Source: Lactococcus lactis (GTDB lineage: Bacteria; Bacillota; Bacilli; Lactobacillales; Streptococcaceae). From it: 64,000 nt of DNA. Within the stretch, counting starts at the first letter, position 1, and every line of letters begins with the position of its first letter. Shown here one piece after another: positions 8,497 through 17,570 of this stretch. Under the pieces are notes generated by a model. That model ran no database searches. It had not been told where the DNA came from and was given only the letters and a program-made list of their open reading frames with translations. The translations under genes were made by a program, and so were the position numbers. The stretch lies in the NCBI RefSeq assembly GCF_029023865.1, contig NZ_CP118969.1, forward strand, positions 2,454,869 through 2,518,868, written 5' to 3'.

Positions 8497-10083
8497 TTAT
8501 TCTGGACGTTTTACTTTTATAACTTTATATAGAGCATTTTTAATGACACTGTATGAAAGACCTGCGGAAATATCTCCAACAGTCGCTCCTTCTTTTTGAA
8601 CTTGTTTTACTTTTGAGTTCATGAAGACGGTACAACGAGAACCCAAGTTAACTGGATGCTCAGCCAAAAGTGCTTTTTGTGAAAATTCACGAACATCATG
8701 TTTTAGTGAATGGGCAAAGGTTTCAATGAATGAACCACAACCTGATGAACAAGCTTCATTAAGTTGAATACTTGATAGAGCACCATCACGAATCCGCATA
8801 GCTTTCATATCTTGTCCACCAATATCAAGAATGAAATCTACTCCTGGATTGAAATAATCAGCGGCCTTATAATGAGCCATTGTTTCAACTTCACCATAAT
8901 CAACATGAAGTCCTGCTTTAATCAGGTGTTCTCCATACCCCGTTACTGTTGATTTTGCAATATAGACGTCCGCTGGAAGTTTAGCATAGACATCTTTTAA
9001 AATATTAATGACAGATTCAAGCGGTTCTCCATTGTTAGAACCATAATGGTCATAAAGAATATTTCCTTCATCATCAATAAGAACAACTTTTGTTGTGGTT
9101 GAGCCGGCATCAATTCCTAAGAAGGCAGCTCCATGATGTTCAGACAGGTTCTTATAGTTAGCTGTTGCTTTGGCATGACGCGTCCGAAATTCATCAAGTT
9201 CTGCTTGATTTTCAAAAAGTTTATCCATTGTATCTTGTGGAATTAAGCTGTCTGAATCATCATTTTCTAAACTATGAATTAAATCAGTTGCTGTTTTCTG
9301 ACTTGTTTCTTCATAGAGCGCAGCTCCCATTGCCACAAAAAGTTGTGGATTTTCTGGGAAGATAATATTTTCTTCTTTTAAATCCAAGGTTTCGATGAAA
9401 CGTTTGCGTAATTCACTCATAAAGAAAAGCGGACCGCCTAGAAAGGCTACACTTCCTTTGATTTTTCGTCCACTTGCTAAACCAGCAATGGTTTGATTGA
9501 CAACGGCTTGAAAAATACTAGCAGCAATATCTTCACGACGCACCCCTTCATTTAACAGCGGTTGAACGTCTGTCTTGGCAAAAACGCCACAGCGTGATGC
9601 TATCGGATAGAGTTTTTCGTAGTTTTTAGCTAACTCATTGACACCATTGGCATCAACTTTCAAAAGGGCTGCCATTTGGTCAATGAAAGCACCTGTCCCA
9701 CCGGCACATGTTCCGTTCATACGTAATTCTTGAGTTCCGTTATCAAAAAAGGTCATCTTGGCATCTTCACCACCAAGCTCAATCATCACGTCTGTTTGGG
9801 GAATGAATTTTTCAATGGTAATTGATGAAGCGATAACTTCTTGAACAAAAGGAACATCAATGACTTCCGCAAGTCCCATTCCTCCTGAGCCGGTAATGGC
9901 TAGTTCTAGATTTAAATCTCCATGTTCTTCTATAAAATCTTTGAATACTTTGATGGTTGCTGCTTTCACATCTGAAAAATGGCGCTCATAGCGTGAGAAA
10001 ATGAGCTTAAAATTTTCGTCAAAAACGACGAGTTTTACTGTGGTTGATCCAACGTCAATCCCTGTTTTATAAATTTGTGTCAA
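8497..10083 (-). CDS. 2-hydroxyacyl-CoA dehydratase activase-like protein, N-terminal part (ends at premature TAA)
   Basis: The 528-residue protein contains two ASKHA-type ATPase domains of the BadF/BcrA/HgdC family. The phosphate loops are [14 protein letters not shown] (about residue 8) and [15 protein letters not shown] (about residue 325), with cysteines in [11 protein letters not shown] and [12 protein letters not shown]. In characterised members such cysteines hold a [4Fe-4S] cluster at the dimer interface and ATP hydrolysis drives an electron to a dehydratase. The start is TTG with SD AGGAG 7 nt upstream. The frame stops at TAA (8497-8499) where relatives read on; GAA to TAA is one base change. 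It is divergent from a TetR regulator. Confidence 0.82.
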   Translation of the reverse strand: MTQIYKTGIDVGSTTVKLVVFDENFKLIFSRYERHFSDVKAATIKVFKDFIEEHGDLNLELAITGSGGMGLAEVIDVPFVQEVIASSITIEKFIPQTDVMIELGGEDAKMTFFDNGTQELRMNGTCAGGTGAFIDQMAALLKVDANGVNELAKNYEKLYPIASRCGVFAKTDVQPLLNEGVRREDIAASIFQAVVNQTIAGLASGRKIKGSVAFLGGPLFFMSELRKRFIETLDLKEENIIFPENPQLFVAMGAALYEETSQKTATDLIHSLENDDSDSLIPQDTMDKLFENQAELDEFRTRHAKATANYKNLSEHHGAAFLGIDAGSTTTKVVLIDDEGNILYDHYGSNNGEPLESVINILKDVYAKLPADVYIAKSTVTGYGEHLIKAGLHVDYGEVETMAHYKAADYFNPGVDFILDIGGQDMKAMRIRDGALSSIQLNEACSSGCGSFIETFAHSLKHDVREFSQKALLAEHPVNLGSRCTVFMNSKVKQVQKEGATVGDISAGLSYSVIKNALYKVIKVKRPE

Positions 10084-10397
10084 GATGGTCTCCTAGTTAT
10101 GTGAGAAATATCACTTGAACAAGTCCGCTAAGCTCTTAATATTTTTTTCGGCAAGTTAAATTTGAAATCTAACTTATCTTTTGGAGGCAGAATTTTGATA
10201 AAAAGTAATTTAGACGGTCTGTTGCTTATCTTATTATATGTTCATTTTATCATTTGTTATAAGAAAAGCAACCAGCAAAAAGGGCGTGGTTGTCACATAA
10301 ACGACAATTCAAAACAAGCTGTTGATTATGTTAAAAGACTTTGACATCGAATGACAAAATGTTTTGACTAAATTCTTTAATGACTTTAATCTATTTT

Positions 10398-10426
10398 TTG
10401 ATTATAATGGAGTTAAATAGTACAAT
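10398..10426 (+). promoter_or_regulatory. Promoter of the TetR-family gene
   Basis: TTGATT (10398-10403), a 17-bp spacer and TACAAT (10421-10426) form a good vegetative promoter. The rest of the 10084-10490 gap shows no convincing gene; it must also hold the divergent activase promoter. Confidence 0.65.
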
Positions 10427-10436
10427 GTGAAAAATT

Positions 10437-10468
10437 AGACAAAACAGTCTATCGGACTGGGTCTTTTT
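10437..10468 (+). other. Leader hairpin followed by T-run (possible attenuator)
   Basis: Right after the predicted transcript start, AGAC-aaaa-CAGTC-tatcg-GACTG-g-GTCT forms a hairpin followed by TTTTT. It lies between the promoter and the SD of the TetR-family gene, so it could terminate part of the transcripts. Confidence 0.4.
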
Positions 10469-10490
10469 AAAACTGGAAAGATGGTTTTTT

Positions 10491-11105
10491 ATGGTTAAAT
10501 CAGATGATTTACGTGTGAAACGAACGAGAAAATTGATTAGTCAGGCTTTTTTTGGTTTGTTACGCAAGAAAAAATTTGAAAAGATTTCAATTCAAGAAAT
10601 TGCCGATTCAGCCATGATTAATCGGGCAACTTTTTATGCTCATTATGCTGACAAACAAGATTTATATGATAGTTTGATTGACCAATTTTTAGCTAGCTTC
10701 ACTGGCATTTTAGATGAACAAAATTTGGTTGATGGTAACAATGTTCATGTCAAAGAAATTGAAACTGTCTTGAGTCGTTTCTATGAATTTGTTCGCGATA
10801 ATCCTGAAATTGCACAAATGATTACTGACAGAGCGCATGATCAACGATTAAAAAATCGATTTCTGGAGATTTTATCTGAACGCTATACCGAGTTATTTGA
10901 AAAACTGGAAGTTAGAGAAAAAGATGTTGTGGTTCCCAATGATTTTGTAATTTCTTACATCAGCTCGATTTTGGTGGGAACTTTAGACTGGTGGGTCAGC
11001 ACTTCTACACAAATGTCTGCCAAAGATTTTGCTCATTTGATTATCAAATTAATTTCTAATGGCCATTTGACCGTCCTTGGGGTCAATATTAATCGCGAAA
11101 ATTAA
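10491..11105 (+). CDS. TetR/AcrR-family transcription regulator
   Basis: The 204-residue protein has an N-terminal TetR-type helix-turn-helix (about residues 10-55: KISIQEIADSAMINRATFYAHYADKQDLYDSL) and a helical ligand domain. It is divergently placed to the dehydratase-activase gene about 400 bp away, which suggests it controls that gene or itself. An SD (GGAAAGATGG) lies about 7 nt before the ATG. The ligand is unknown. It ends in a long-looped inverted repeat shared with the rluB-like gene. Confidence 0.88.
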   Translation: MVKSDDLRVKRTRKLISQAFFGLLRKKKFEKISIQEIADSAMINRATFYAHYADKQDLYDSLIDQFLASFTGILDEQNLVDGNNVHVKEIETVLSRFYEFVRDNPEIAQMITDRAHDQRLKNRFLEILSERYTELFEKLEVREKDVVVPNDFVISYISSILVGTLDWWVSTSTQMSAKDFAHLIIKLISNGHLTVLGVNINREN

Positions 11106-11185
11106 AAAAGTTACTGATGAAACTTCTAGGATAGCCGTTGTTTTTTAACTTACGGATACCTTCGAATTTTCATCAGTAACTTTTT
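11105..11185. terminator. Long-looped inverted repeat between convergent genes
   Basis: AAAAAGTTACTGATGAAA is matched by its complement TTTCATCAGTAACTTTTT about 45 nt later. The strong 18-bp arms and A/T ends suggest a bidirectional terminator with a large internal loop. Confidence 0.65.
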
Positions 11186-11912
11186 ATTTTTTCAAATTTT
11201 CTATTTCTTCGGTTGTTAAAGGACGATAGGCTCCTAGCGCTAAATCTGAATCCAATGCTAAATTGCCCATCCGAATGCGTTTGAGATAGAGAACGTACAT
11301 TTCAACAGCTTCAAACATCCGTTTGACTTGATGAAATTTTCCTTCATGAATAATCACACGAATTTCACTAATCCAGCCAGATTGACTCTCCCCTTTGTAA
11401 ATATTTTCAATGAATAATTCTCCTGGTCGTGCTTTTTCTCCATTTTTTAGAGTCAAGCCCTCAGCAAATTTATTGACAATTTCGTCAGTAACTTTTCCAT
11501 CAATTCGCGCAAAGTATTCTTTTTCAACATGCTTTTTGGGTTGAGTTAAATCATGTCCCAATGCTCCGTCATTCGTTAAAATTAAAAGTCCCTCAGTATT
11601 TTTATCTAAACGTCCGACTGGAAAAATATCCTCACGAAAATCTTTTTCCGATAATAATTGAACAACTGTCTTAAAAAGATTATCTTTTGTTGCAGAAACA
11701 AGACCTTGCGGTTTATTTAATAAGTAATAATAATATTCTTGGTAATCTAAAATCTCACCATCAAAGGCGACTTGTCTAGAATTCTTGTCTACTTGAAACC
11801 TGCCGTCTCGCTGAACTTCCCCAGCAACTGTCACGCGCCCTTTTTTCAATAGAATTTTGACTTCACTACGGCTTCCGAGGCCACTTTCTGCTAAAAATTT
11901 ATCTAGTCTCAT
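11184..11912 (-). CDS. rluB: RsuA/RluB-family pseudouridine synthase
   Basis: From ATG 11912 the product has 242 residues: an S4 RNA-binding domain (MRLDKFLAESGLGSRSEVK, residues 1-60) and a pseudouridine synthase domain with the catalytic motif GRLDKNTEGLL. Such enzymes make pseudouridine in rRNA; RluB acts on 23S and RsuA on 16S, and I cannot choose firmly. The start is set by the S4 domain; a longer in-frame extension to 12005 has no family support. TATAAT (11920-11925, minus strand) with an upstream TG lies 7 nt before the ATG with no SD, so the mRNA is probably leaderless. Confidence 0.85.
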   Translation of the reverse strand: MRLDKFLAESGLGSRSEVKILLKKGRVTVAGEVQRDGRFQVDKNSRQVAFDGEILDYQEYYYYLLNKPQGLVSATKDNLFKTVVQLLSEKDFREDIFPVGRLDKNTEGLLILTNDGALGHDLTQPKKHVEKEYFARIDGKVTDEIVNKFAEGLTLKNGEKARPGELFIENIYKGESQSGWISEIRVIIHEGKFHQVKRMFEAVEMYVLYLKRIRMGNLALDSDLALGAYRPLTTEEIENLKK

Positions 11913-11964
11913 GTCTTTTATTATATCAGATTTTGCTGACAGGTCTGTCAGTAAAATAATGGAA

Positions 11965-12000
11965 AAAAAGTTACTGACAGAATTTCTGTCAGTAATTTTT
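11965..12000. terminator. Terminator/inverted repeat built from TACTGACAG
   Basis: AAAAAGTTACTGACAGAA pairs with TTCTGTCAGTAATTTTT, 7 bp after the stop of the 12008-12643 gene on the minus strand. A second, inexact pair (GCTGACAG...CTGTCAGTA) follows at 11937-11953. Confidence 0.8.
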
Positions 12001-12007
12001 CTCATTC

Positions 12008-12643
12008 TTATTCTCCATAAATATCTGCATCTGTCAGCTTAAAAATAATCATTGTTTCTGGTGGATATGCTGCCAATTGATTGGCAAAACTGTCATCATC
12101 ATCTTTTTTGACTTTTGCTTTGATATTAATGGTCACTTTTTGATGTTCTTCAACAAGTGCGTCATAAAGTGTTTTTAAATCGGCAATATCTTGGCTGCTG
12201 GCTTTGGGTAAAATCGTATATTTGGTGTAATCTTTATCAAACCAAGAACCTTCTTTTTCAAAATCAACTGATGAATTTTCACGAATTTGCAATTTAGCTG
12301 AGATATCATAATCATAATCTTGCTGTTCAATCATTTTAGCAATTTTTACCATTGATTCATAATCACCACTTGCTTTTAATTTCAAAGTGGCTTTATAAGG
12401 AATCCCAGCAAGCTCTAAGCGACCCGCAATCATAAATGGGTCTGGCTCAGTTCCCTTGTCATCAAGTTGAGGTGGAGCAAAATTGACTGAGATTGAATAA
12501 CCTTTTGTCAGTAATTGCTCATATTGCGTGATGACTTCTTCTAATTCGAGTCCATCAATAAACTCATTAAATGTACGCTCAGTGAGTTTGTTATTTTCAG
12601 CGGCTTCTTCTTTTGGATAGATAATTTTTACTTGATAGGTCAT
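12008..12643 (-). CDS. Conserved-looking protein of unknown function
   Basis: From ATG 12643 (MTYQVKIIYPKEEAAEN) the product has 211 residues, rich in charged residues, without membrane segments or a motif I recognise. The start is chosen because an extended -10 (TGATATAAT, with TATAAT at 12651-12656 on the minus strand) lies exactly 7 nt upstream and there is no SD. The upstream in-frame extension is low-complexity. This is the same leaderless arrangement as in the next gene (rluB-like). Function unknown. Confidence 0.6.
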   Translation of the reverse strand: MTYQVKIIYPKEEAAENNKLTERTFNEFIDGLELEEVITQYEQLLTKGYSISVNFAPPQLDDKGTEPDPFMIAGRLELAGIPYKATLKLKASGDYESMVKIAKMIEQQDYDYDISAKLQIRENSSVDFEKEGSWFDKDYTKYTILPKASSQDIADLKTLYDALVEEHQKVTINIKAKVKKDDDDSFANQLAAYPPETMIIFKLTDADIYGE

Positions 12644-12853
12644 ATCTACTATTATATCAAGATGTGAGCATAAATTGGGAAAATGCGAAGAAAAAATAGA
12701 AAATTTTTTGTTTCTATTTTTAGTCAGCATCAAAATTTATTTTTTTATCACTTTTTATTGGTGCAAACTCAATTATTATAGATTTTTATTTTTTATAAAA
12801 AAATAAATTAAATAGGCTAGGAAATTCAGCCTTTTTGCGTTAAAATAGTCTTT

Positions 12854-14221
12854 ATGACATTAACACAAGAATTTGATACGATTGCGGCGATTTCGACACC
12901 GCTTGGTGAAGGAGCAATTGCCATTGTTCGTTTATCAGGGACAGATGCCCTAAAAATTGCTCAATCTGTCTATAAAGGAAAAAATTTAACTCAAGTTGCT
13001 AGCCATACGATTAATTATGGCCATATTTTTGAAGAAAAACGTCTCGTTGACGAAGTCATGGTTTCAGTCATGCGTGCGCCTAAAACATTTACACGCGAGG
13101 ATATTGTTGAAATAAATACGCATGGTGGAATTGCAGTCACACAAGAAATTTTGCAATTACTTTTACGTAATGGCGCAAGACTCGCTGAACCTGGCGAATT
13201 TACCAAACGTGCCTTTTTAAATGGACGAATTGACTTGGCTCAGGCTGAATCTGTCATGGATTTAATTCGAGCTAAAACTGACAAAGCTGCCAACATTGCC
13301 GTAAAACAACTTGACGGAAGTCTTTCAAAAATGATTAATAACATTCGTCAAGAGATTCTCGAAAGTTTGGCACAAGTCGAGGTCAATATTGACTATCCAG
13401 AGTATGATGATGTGGAAACAATGACTTCACAAATGCTCCTTGAAAAAACGGCTCATTTTGAACAGCTTTTGGAAAATCTTTTATCAACAGCTAAACGCGG
13501 AAAAATTTTAAGAGAAGGTTTAAAAACGGCGATTATTGGTCGGCCAAACGTTGGAAAATCAAGTTTACTTAATCAATTGCTTCGTGAAGAAAAAGCCATT
13601 GTCACTGATATTGCTGGAACAACGCGCGATGTCATTACTGAATTTGCCAATATTGGCGGTGTTCCTCTTGAACTAGTGGATACTGCTGGTATTCGTGAAA
13701 CAGATGATTTAGTCGAAGCGATTGGGGTTGAACGTTCTAAAAAAGCTTTGGCTGAAGCTGATTTAGTTTTACTCGTTTTAGATGCCTCAAATGAATTGAC
13801 TGACAAAGATTTAGAGCTCTTAGAACTGTCTAAAAATTCAAATCGCATTGTTCTACTCAACAAAACCGACCTGCCAGAAAAAATTGATAGCACTCAAATT
13901 TCTGGTGATTTTATCCGAATTTCAGCTCTTAAAAATGAAAACTTAAATGCTGTTGAAGAAAAAATCAATCAAATTTTCTTTGCCGGTGAAATTGAATCCA
14001 AAGATGCAACGGTATTATCTAATGCCCGCCACATTTCAATTGTTGAAGAAGCTTTGAAGGCTCTTAAAGAAGCAAACTCTGGGCTTGCTCTGGGCTTACC
14101 TGTTGATTTAATTCAAGTGGATGTCACACGTTGTTGGCAATTACTTGGAGAAATCACAGGGGAAGCTGCCCCAGATGAATTGATTACACAACTTTTTTCA
14201 CAATTTTGTTTGGGAAAATAA
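12854..14221 (+). CDS. mnmE: tRNA modification GTPase MnmE (TrmE)
   Basis: The 455-residue protein has the MnmE N-terminal tetrahydrofolate-binding domain ([23 protein letters not shown]), a helical domain, an inserted G domain ([22 protein letters not shown]) and the invariant C-terminal FCLGK whose cysteine is needed for catalysis. With MnmG it installs cmnm5 on U34 of tRNAs. The ytqA/ytqB homologues at 56-58 kb probably act later in the same pathway. TAAAAT (12841-12846) is 7 nt before the ATG and no SD is visible, so the message is probably leaderless. Confidence 0.97.
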   Translation: MTLTQEFDTIAAISTPLGEGAIAIVRLSGTDALKIAQSVYKGKNLTQVASHTINYGHIFEEKRLVDEVMVSVMRAPKTFTREDIVEINTHGGIAVTQEILQLLLRNGARLAEPGEFTKRAFLNGRIDLAQAESVMDLIRAKTDKAANIAVKQLDGSLSKMINNIRQEILESLAQVEVNIDYPEYDDVETMTSQMLLEKTAHFEQLLENLLSTAKRGKILREGLKTAIIGRPNVGKSSLLNQLLREEKAIVTDIAGTTRDVITEFANIGGVPLELVDTAGIRETDDLVEAIGVERSKKALAEADLVLLVLDASNELTDKDLELLELSKNSNRIVLLNKTDLPEKIDSTQISGDFIRISALKNENLNAVEEKINQIFFAGEIESKDATVLSNARHISIVEEALKALKEANSGLALGLPVDLIQVDVTRCWQLLGEITGEAAPDELITQLFSQFCLGK

Positions 14222-14247
14222 AAAAGAGTTCAAATGAACTCTTTTTT
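14221..14247. terminator. mnmE terminator
   Basis: AAAAAGAGTTCA / TGAACTCTTTTT stem with 2-3 nt loop and flanking A and T tracts, directly after the mnmE stop. Confidence 0.9.
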
Positions 14248-14271
14248 TTACTGACAGAAATTGGTCAATCA

Positions 14272-15018
14272 TCAAATCATCCCTTTAATTTCTGTCAGAC
14301 ATTTTCTAACAAACTGGTCAGTCATTCCACCGAAATAAGTTCCTTGAAAGTTTCGACCGTTAATCACGATTAATTTTTTATCGACACGATAAGCTCGAAC
14401 GTATTTGGCAGCTTTTCCTACTTCTTCTTTATCAAATATTTCTTCGATTTCAGTTCCAGCATTTTTAAGTAAAATTTTTAAATTACTTACTGACAGACTT
14501 GTCAGTAAAATATCTGGTTCTAAAAGTTGCAAAAGTTGCGGAAATTTCATCTTGAATTGTTCTTGTTGGCTCTTAGCTAAACCTGGCCAAACTGGATGTG
14601 TCGCAATTGGGGTAAACAAATCAATGTGTAAGGCTCGATTAATTTGATTTTCAGATTCTTTATAAGCTGAATCAAAAACAGGTAAAAATTTTGCTAACTG
14701 ATTGAACCAAGGACTAGGATTGTATTCAAAATACCGATTGAGATTTGACTTGTAAGTTTCCAAATTTACTGACGAAAATTCTGTCAGTAATTTTTCATAA
14801 CGTTGATTTTCACCAAATTCTGCATAAGAAGCATTTTTACTGACCGTCAGTATTTTTAAGTCTGATTTTTCATATTTGGCTAAGTCACCAAACCACAAAA
14901 GTGGCATACTATTTGGAATCAAAACTTCTGACAGCTCAGCTTTATTTTTTAAGTCGATAAAATCTGTCCACGTTTCTAAAATCAAGTGGTCTAATTTTTC
15001 ATTATCCATTTTACTCAT
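14272..15018 (-). CDS. Unknown protein coupled to recG; possibly uracil-DNA-glycosylase-like fold
   Basis: The 248-residue product starts at ATG 15018, which overlaps the recG stop (TGATGA) with a G-rich SD upstream, so translation is coupled to recG. Motifs LLWFGDLAKYEKSDLKILTV and HIDLFTPIATHPVWPGL resemble the pattern seen in uracil-DNA glycosylase-like proteins (WFGD...KIL, then H-D-x-x-P-x-A-T), but this is a tentative reading. Coupling to RecG would fit a DNA repair role. The gene carries internal copies of the TACTGACAG repeat (14488, 14781). Soluble; no membrane segment. Confidence 0.6.
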   Translation of the reverse strand: MSKMDNEKLDHLILETWTDFIDLKNKAELSEVLIPNSMPLLWFGDLAKYEKSDLKILTVSKNASYAEFGENQRYEKLLTEFSSVNLETYKSNLNRYFEYNPSPWFNQLAKFLPVFDSAYKESENQINRALHIDLFTPIATHPVWPGLAKSQQEQFKMKFPQLLQLLEPDILLTSLSVSNLKILLKNAGTEIEEIFDKEEVGKAAKYVRAYRVDKKLIVINGRNFQGTYFGGMTDQFVRKCLTEIKGMI

Positions 15019-17018
15019 CAATCAAAGCCCCCGTCAACATTAACTTGAGCAATCAAATCAGGAAACTCATCTGCATTTTTAAAAATTTCAACTGCTTCTT
15101 TTCTAGCCACTTCTAAAATATTATAATCATTGACTAAATCAGCCGCAATAAATTCTGGAAGTCCTGACTGACGAAGTCCAAAAATCTCTCCAGAACCACG
15201 CATTTTCAAATCTTCTTCGGCTAAAATAAAACCATTTTGTGTTTCTGTCATAATTTTCATCCGTTGTTTTCCTGAATCGGACTTAGGATTTGCTACTAAA
15301 ATGGCATAAGATTTTTTTGTTCCCCGACCAACACGACCACGCAATTGGTGAAGCTGCGAAAGTCCAAAGCGGTCAGCATCCATAATCACCATAATGGTAG
15401 CATTAGGAACGTCAACTCCCACTTCAATCACTGTTGTTGAAACCAAAATATCTAATTTTTTAGCCTTAAATTCTTGCATGATTTGGTCTTTTTCATCATT
15501 TTTCATTTTTCCATGTAAAAGACCAATTTTGGCAAATAATCCAAAGTATTCATTTAATTCCGCAAAAAGAGCTTCTGCGTTTTTCAGGTCCAACGTTTCA
15601 CTTTCCTCAATTAAAGGTGAAATAAAATAAACCTGTGAATCTTTAGCAACCTCTGCTTTTATCCAACTTAAAACTTCGGAAAATTGTTCATGTTTGACCC
15701 ACCTTGTAGTAATGGGTTGACGTCCCTTGGGTAGTTCATCAATAATTGAAACATCCATATCCCCAAAAGCCGTAATCGCAAGCGTTCTTGGAATGGGTGT
15801 AGCTGTCATCATTAGAACATCTGGATTTTGCCCTTTTTCTCGTAAAATTTTTCGCTGATTAACTCCGAAACGGTGTTGTTCATCTGTAATCACAAGACCC
15901 AAATTATAAAAATCGACCCCTTCTTGAATTAGTGCATGAGTTCCAACTACCATATGTGTATGACCACTAACTAAATCAGCCAAAATCTCGCGGCGCTCTG
16001 CCACTTTCAAACCCGAAACCAAAAGTGAAATTTGCAATTCTGGAAAAAGAGCTTTCAAGTTTGCAAAATGCTGACGGGCAAGGATTTCCGTTGGTACCAT
16101 AATTGCTGCTTGAAAATTCGCCAAACAAGCCGCGTACATGGCAAGGGAAGCAACAACTGTTTTACCAGAACCCACATCACCTTGCAAAAGTCGATTCATG
16201 TGATAAGGAGATTTCATATCCGTCAGAATCTCTGACAAAGCGCTTAATTGAGCATCTGTCAGTTCAAAAGGTAATTCAGAAATCTTCTGATCAATTTCTC
16301 CTTGCTCAAAAACAACTTCTAATCCTGCTCGGCCCGACTTTTCTTTATTTTTTAACGCCTGTAATTTCAACTGAAACATGAATAATTCTTCAAATTTTAC
16401 ACGACGTAAAGCCTGCTTATGAGCTTCCGTATCTTCAGGAAAATGCATAGCCAAAACGGCTTCTTGCCGGTTCATCAGACGATATTTTTTAATCAAAAAT
16501 TCTGGTAAGTTCTCAGGTAATTCTGATAGAAGGTCTGATTCAAAAACCTGATGAATTACTTTGACCAATTGACTTTGTTTCATACCAGCTGTCAAATGAT
16601 AAACAGGTTCTAAGCCATCGTCCACCTGAGCCACAACTTTCATCCCCATCAGTTGTTGCTTTGCCTGCTCCCATTTTCCGTAAACTGCAATTTCCTTACC
16701 AACTTCCACTTTGTCAGCCAAATAAGGTTGATTAAAAAAGCTGACAGCAACCACGGCCTCACCTTCTTTAATTTTAAATGAAAGTCGATTACGTTTAAAT
16801 CCGTAATACTGGACATTAGCTGGTGTCACTACCGTTCCAATAATTGTTGCTTTTTCTCCGTCAACAAGTTCAAAAACCGAACGACTTGCGAAATCTTCAT
16901 AACGAAAAGGGAAATAAAGCAATAAATCTTGAACCGTGAAAATTCCTAACTTATGGAAATTTTCCACAGATTTCGGTCCCACACCTTTTAAAAATTGCAC
17001 TGAATCTGTTAATTTCAT
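15018..17018 (-). CDS. recG: ATP-dependent DNA helicase RecG
   Basis: From ATG 17018 (MKLTDSVQFLKGVGPKSVE) the product has 666 residues, the family length. It has an N-terminal wedge/OB domain (about 1-250), helicase motifs (LQGDVGSGKTVVA, DEQHRFG, MTATPIPRT) and C-terminal motifs (VGVDVPNATIMVI, QLRGRVGRG). RecG remodels stalled forks and recombination intermediates. The start is set by family length and by an extended -10 (TGGTATAAT; minus, 17025-17030) 6 nt upstream with no SD, hence probably leaderless. The unknown gene 14272-15018 overlaps its stop. Confidence 0.96.
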   Translation of the reverse strand: MKLTDSVQFLKGVGPKSVENFHKLGIFTVQDLLLYFPFRYEDFASRSVFELVDGEKATIIGTVVTPANVQYYGFKRNRLSFKIKEGEAVVAVSFFNQPYLADKVEVGKEIAVYGKWEQAKQQLMGMKVVAQVDDGLEPVYHLTAGMKQSQLVKVIHQVFESDLLSELPENLPEFLIKKYRLMNRQEAVLAMHFPEDTEAHKQALRRVKFEELFMFQLKLQALKNKEKSGRAGLEVVFEQGEIDQKISELPFELTDAQLSALSEILTDMKSPYHMNRLLQGDVGSGKTVVASLAMYAACLANFQAAIMVPTEILARQHFANLKALFPELQISLLVSGLKVAERREILADLVSGHTHMVVGTHALIQEGVDFYNLGLVITDEQHRFGVNQRKILREKGQNPDVLMMTATPIPRTLAITAFGDMDVSIIDELPKGRQPITTRWVKHEQFSEVLSWIKAEVAKDSQVYFISPLIEESETLDLKNAEALFAELNEYFGLFAKIGLLHGKMKNDEKDQIMQEFKAKKLDILVSTTVIEVGVDVPNATIMVIMDADRFGLSQLHQLRGRVGRGTKKSYAILVANPKSDSGKQRMKIMTETQNGFILAEEDLKMRGSGEIFGLRQSGLPEFIAADLVNDYNILEVARKEAVEIFKNADEFPDLIAQVNVDGGFD

Positions 17019-17097
17019 ACTTTTATTATACCAATATATAAGGTTAAATGCTTCAAAAATCAAATATAATTTGCTGACAGAGAATTTATCAGCAAAA

Positions 17098-17157
17098 TTT
17101 ACTGACAGAAAGCTCTGTCAGTAAAAAAATAATCAGAAATTACTCTGATTATTTTTT
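17098..17157 (-). terminator. Two stacked terminator hairpins after phnA
   Basis: AATAATCAG / CTGATTATT (17128-17156) overlaps the phnA stop and is followed by TACTGACAG...CTGTCAGTA (17100-17123). Both are flanked by A/T tracts. Confidence 0.75.
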
Positions 17158-17483
17158 ATGCTTTCTTAACAACTGAACCCTTCAAAGCAATTGCTCCAAA
17201 GCCCGGAATTTTTGAATCAATAAAATGTTCATTTTTCCCTTCTGGATTAATGCGAATGTTTTTCACTTTTGTTCCCTGCTTAATTGGTTTTGGCATTCCC
17301 TTAACTGGCAAATCTTGTACAATAACAAGGTCATTCCCAGTTTCTAACTCATTTCCTAAACTATCAAGGACAATAAATTTTCCAGCTGCCTCAATTTCCT
17401 CAAGAGTAAATTCATTTCCACATTCAGAACAGCCAAAGCTCGTATCTGATAATTCATAAGTATATTCACTTGAACAATGAATA
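17156..17483 (-). pseudogene. phnA: PhnA/YjdM-family zinc-ribbon protein, 3' part, split by the integrated element
   Basis: Read from attL on the minus strand, the frame gives IHCSSEYTYELSD, a second CxxC (CSEC) and the conserved end KIPGFGAIALKGSVVKKA. This is the body of a PhnA/YjdM protein (about 110 residues). There is no start codon and an in-frame TGA lies upstream in the element. The missing N-terminus, METPKCIHCS with SD AAAGGAG, is at 30426-30470 beyond the element. Joining the two at the 14-bp repeat restores an intact gene. Despite its old name the family is not known to act in phosphonate use; its role is unclear. Confidence 0.85.
17470..17483. other. attL core of the integrated element
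   Basis: TTGAACAATGAATA is present here and at 30440-30453 in the same orientation, exactly at the two break points of phnA, and next to the integrase gene. Confidence 0.88.
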
Positions 17484-17543
17484 TATAAAGAGCTTCAACC
17501 CTTGATATATAAGCACCCCACAGAAAACAACGCTATTTTTTAT

Positions 17544-17562
17544 CGCTTTTTACTACGTTCGT
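17544..17562. repeat. Left copy of 19-bp repeat, possible integrase arm site
   Basis: CGCTTTTTACTACGTTCGT lies between attL and the integrase stop. A perfect copy in the same orientation is at 30292-30310 near attR. Confidence 0.6.
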
Positions 17563-17570
17563 CCAAAAAA

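Noticed and set aside
10162..10344. 60-codon frame upstream of the TetR-family gene
   Set aside because: Starts inside the divergent promoter region of the activase gene, has no SD and an arbitrary composition.
11912..12005. 31-codon N-terminal extension of the rluB-like protein
   Set aside because: It would be translated across the -10 box and the inverted repeat; the S4 domain begins at 11912.
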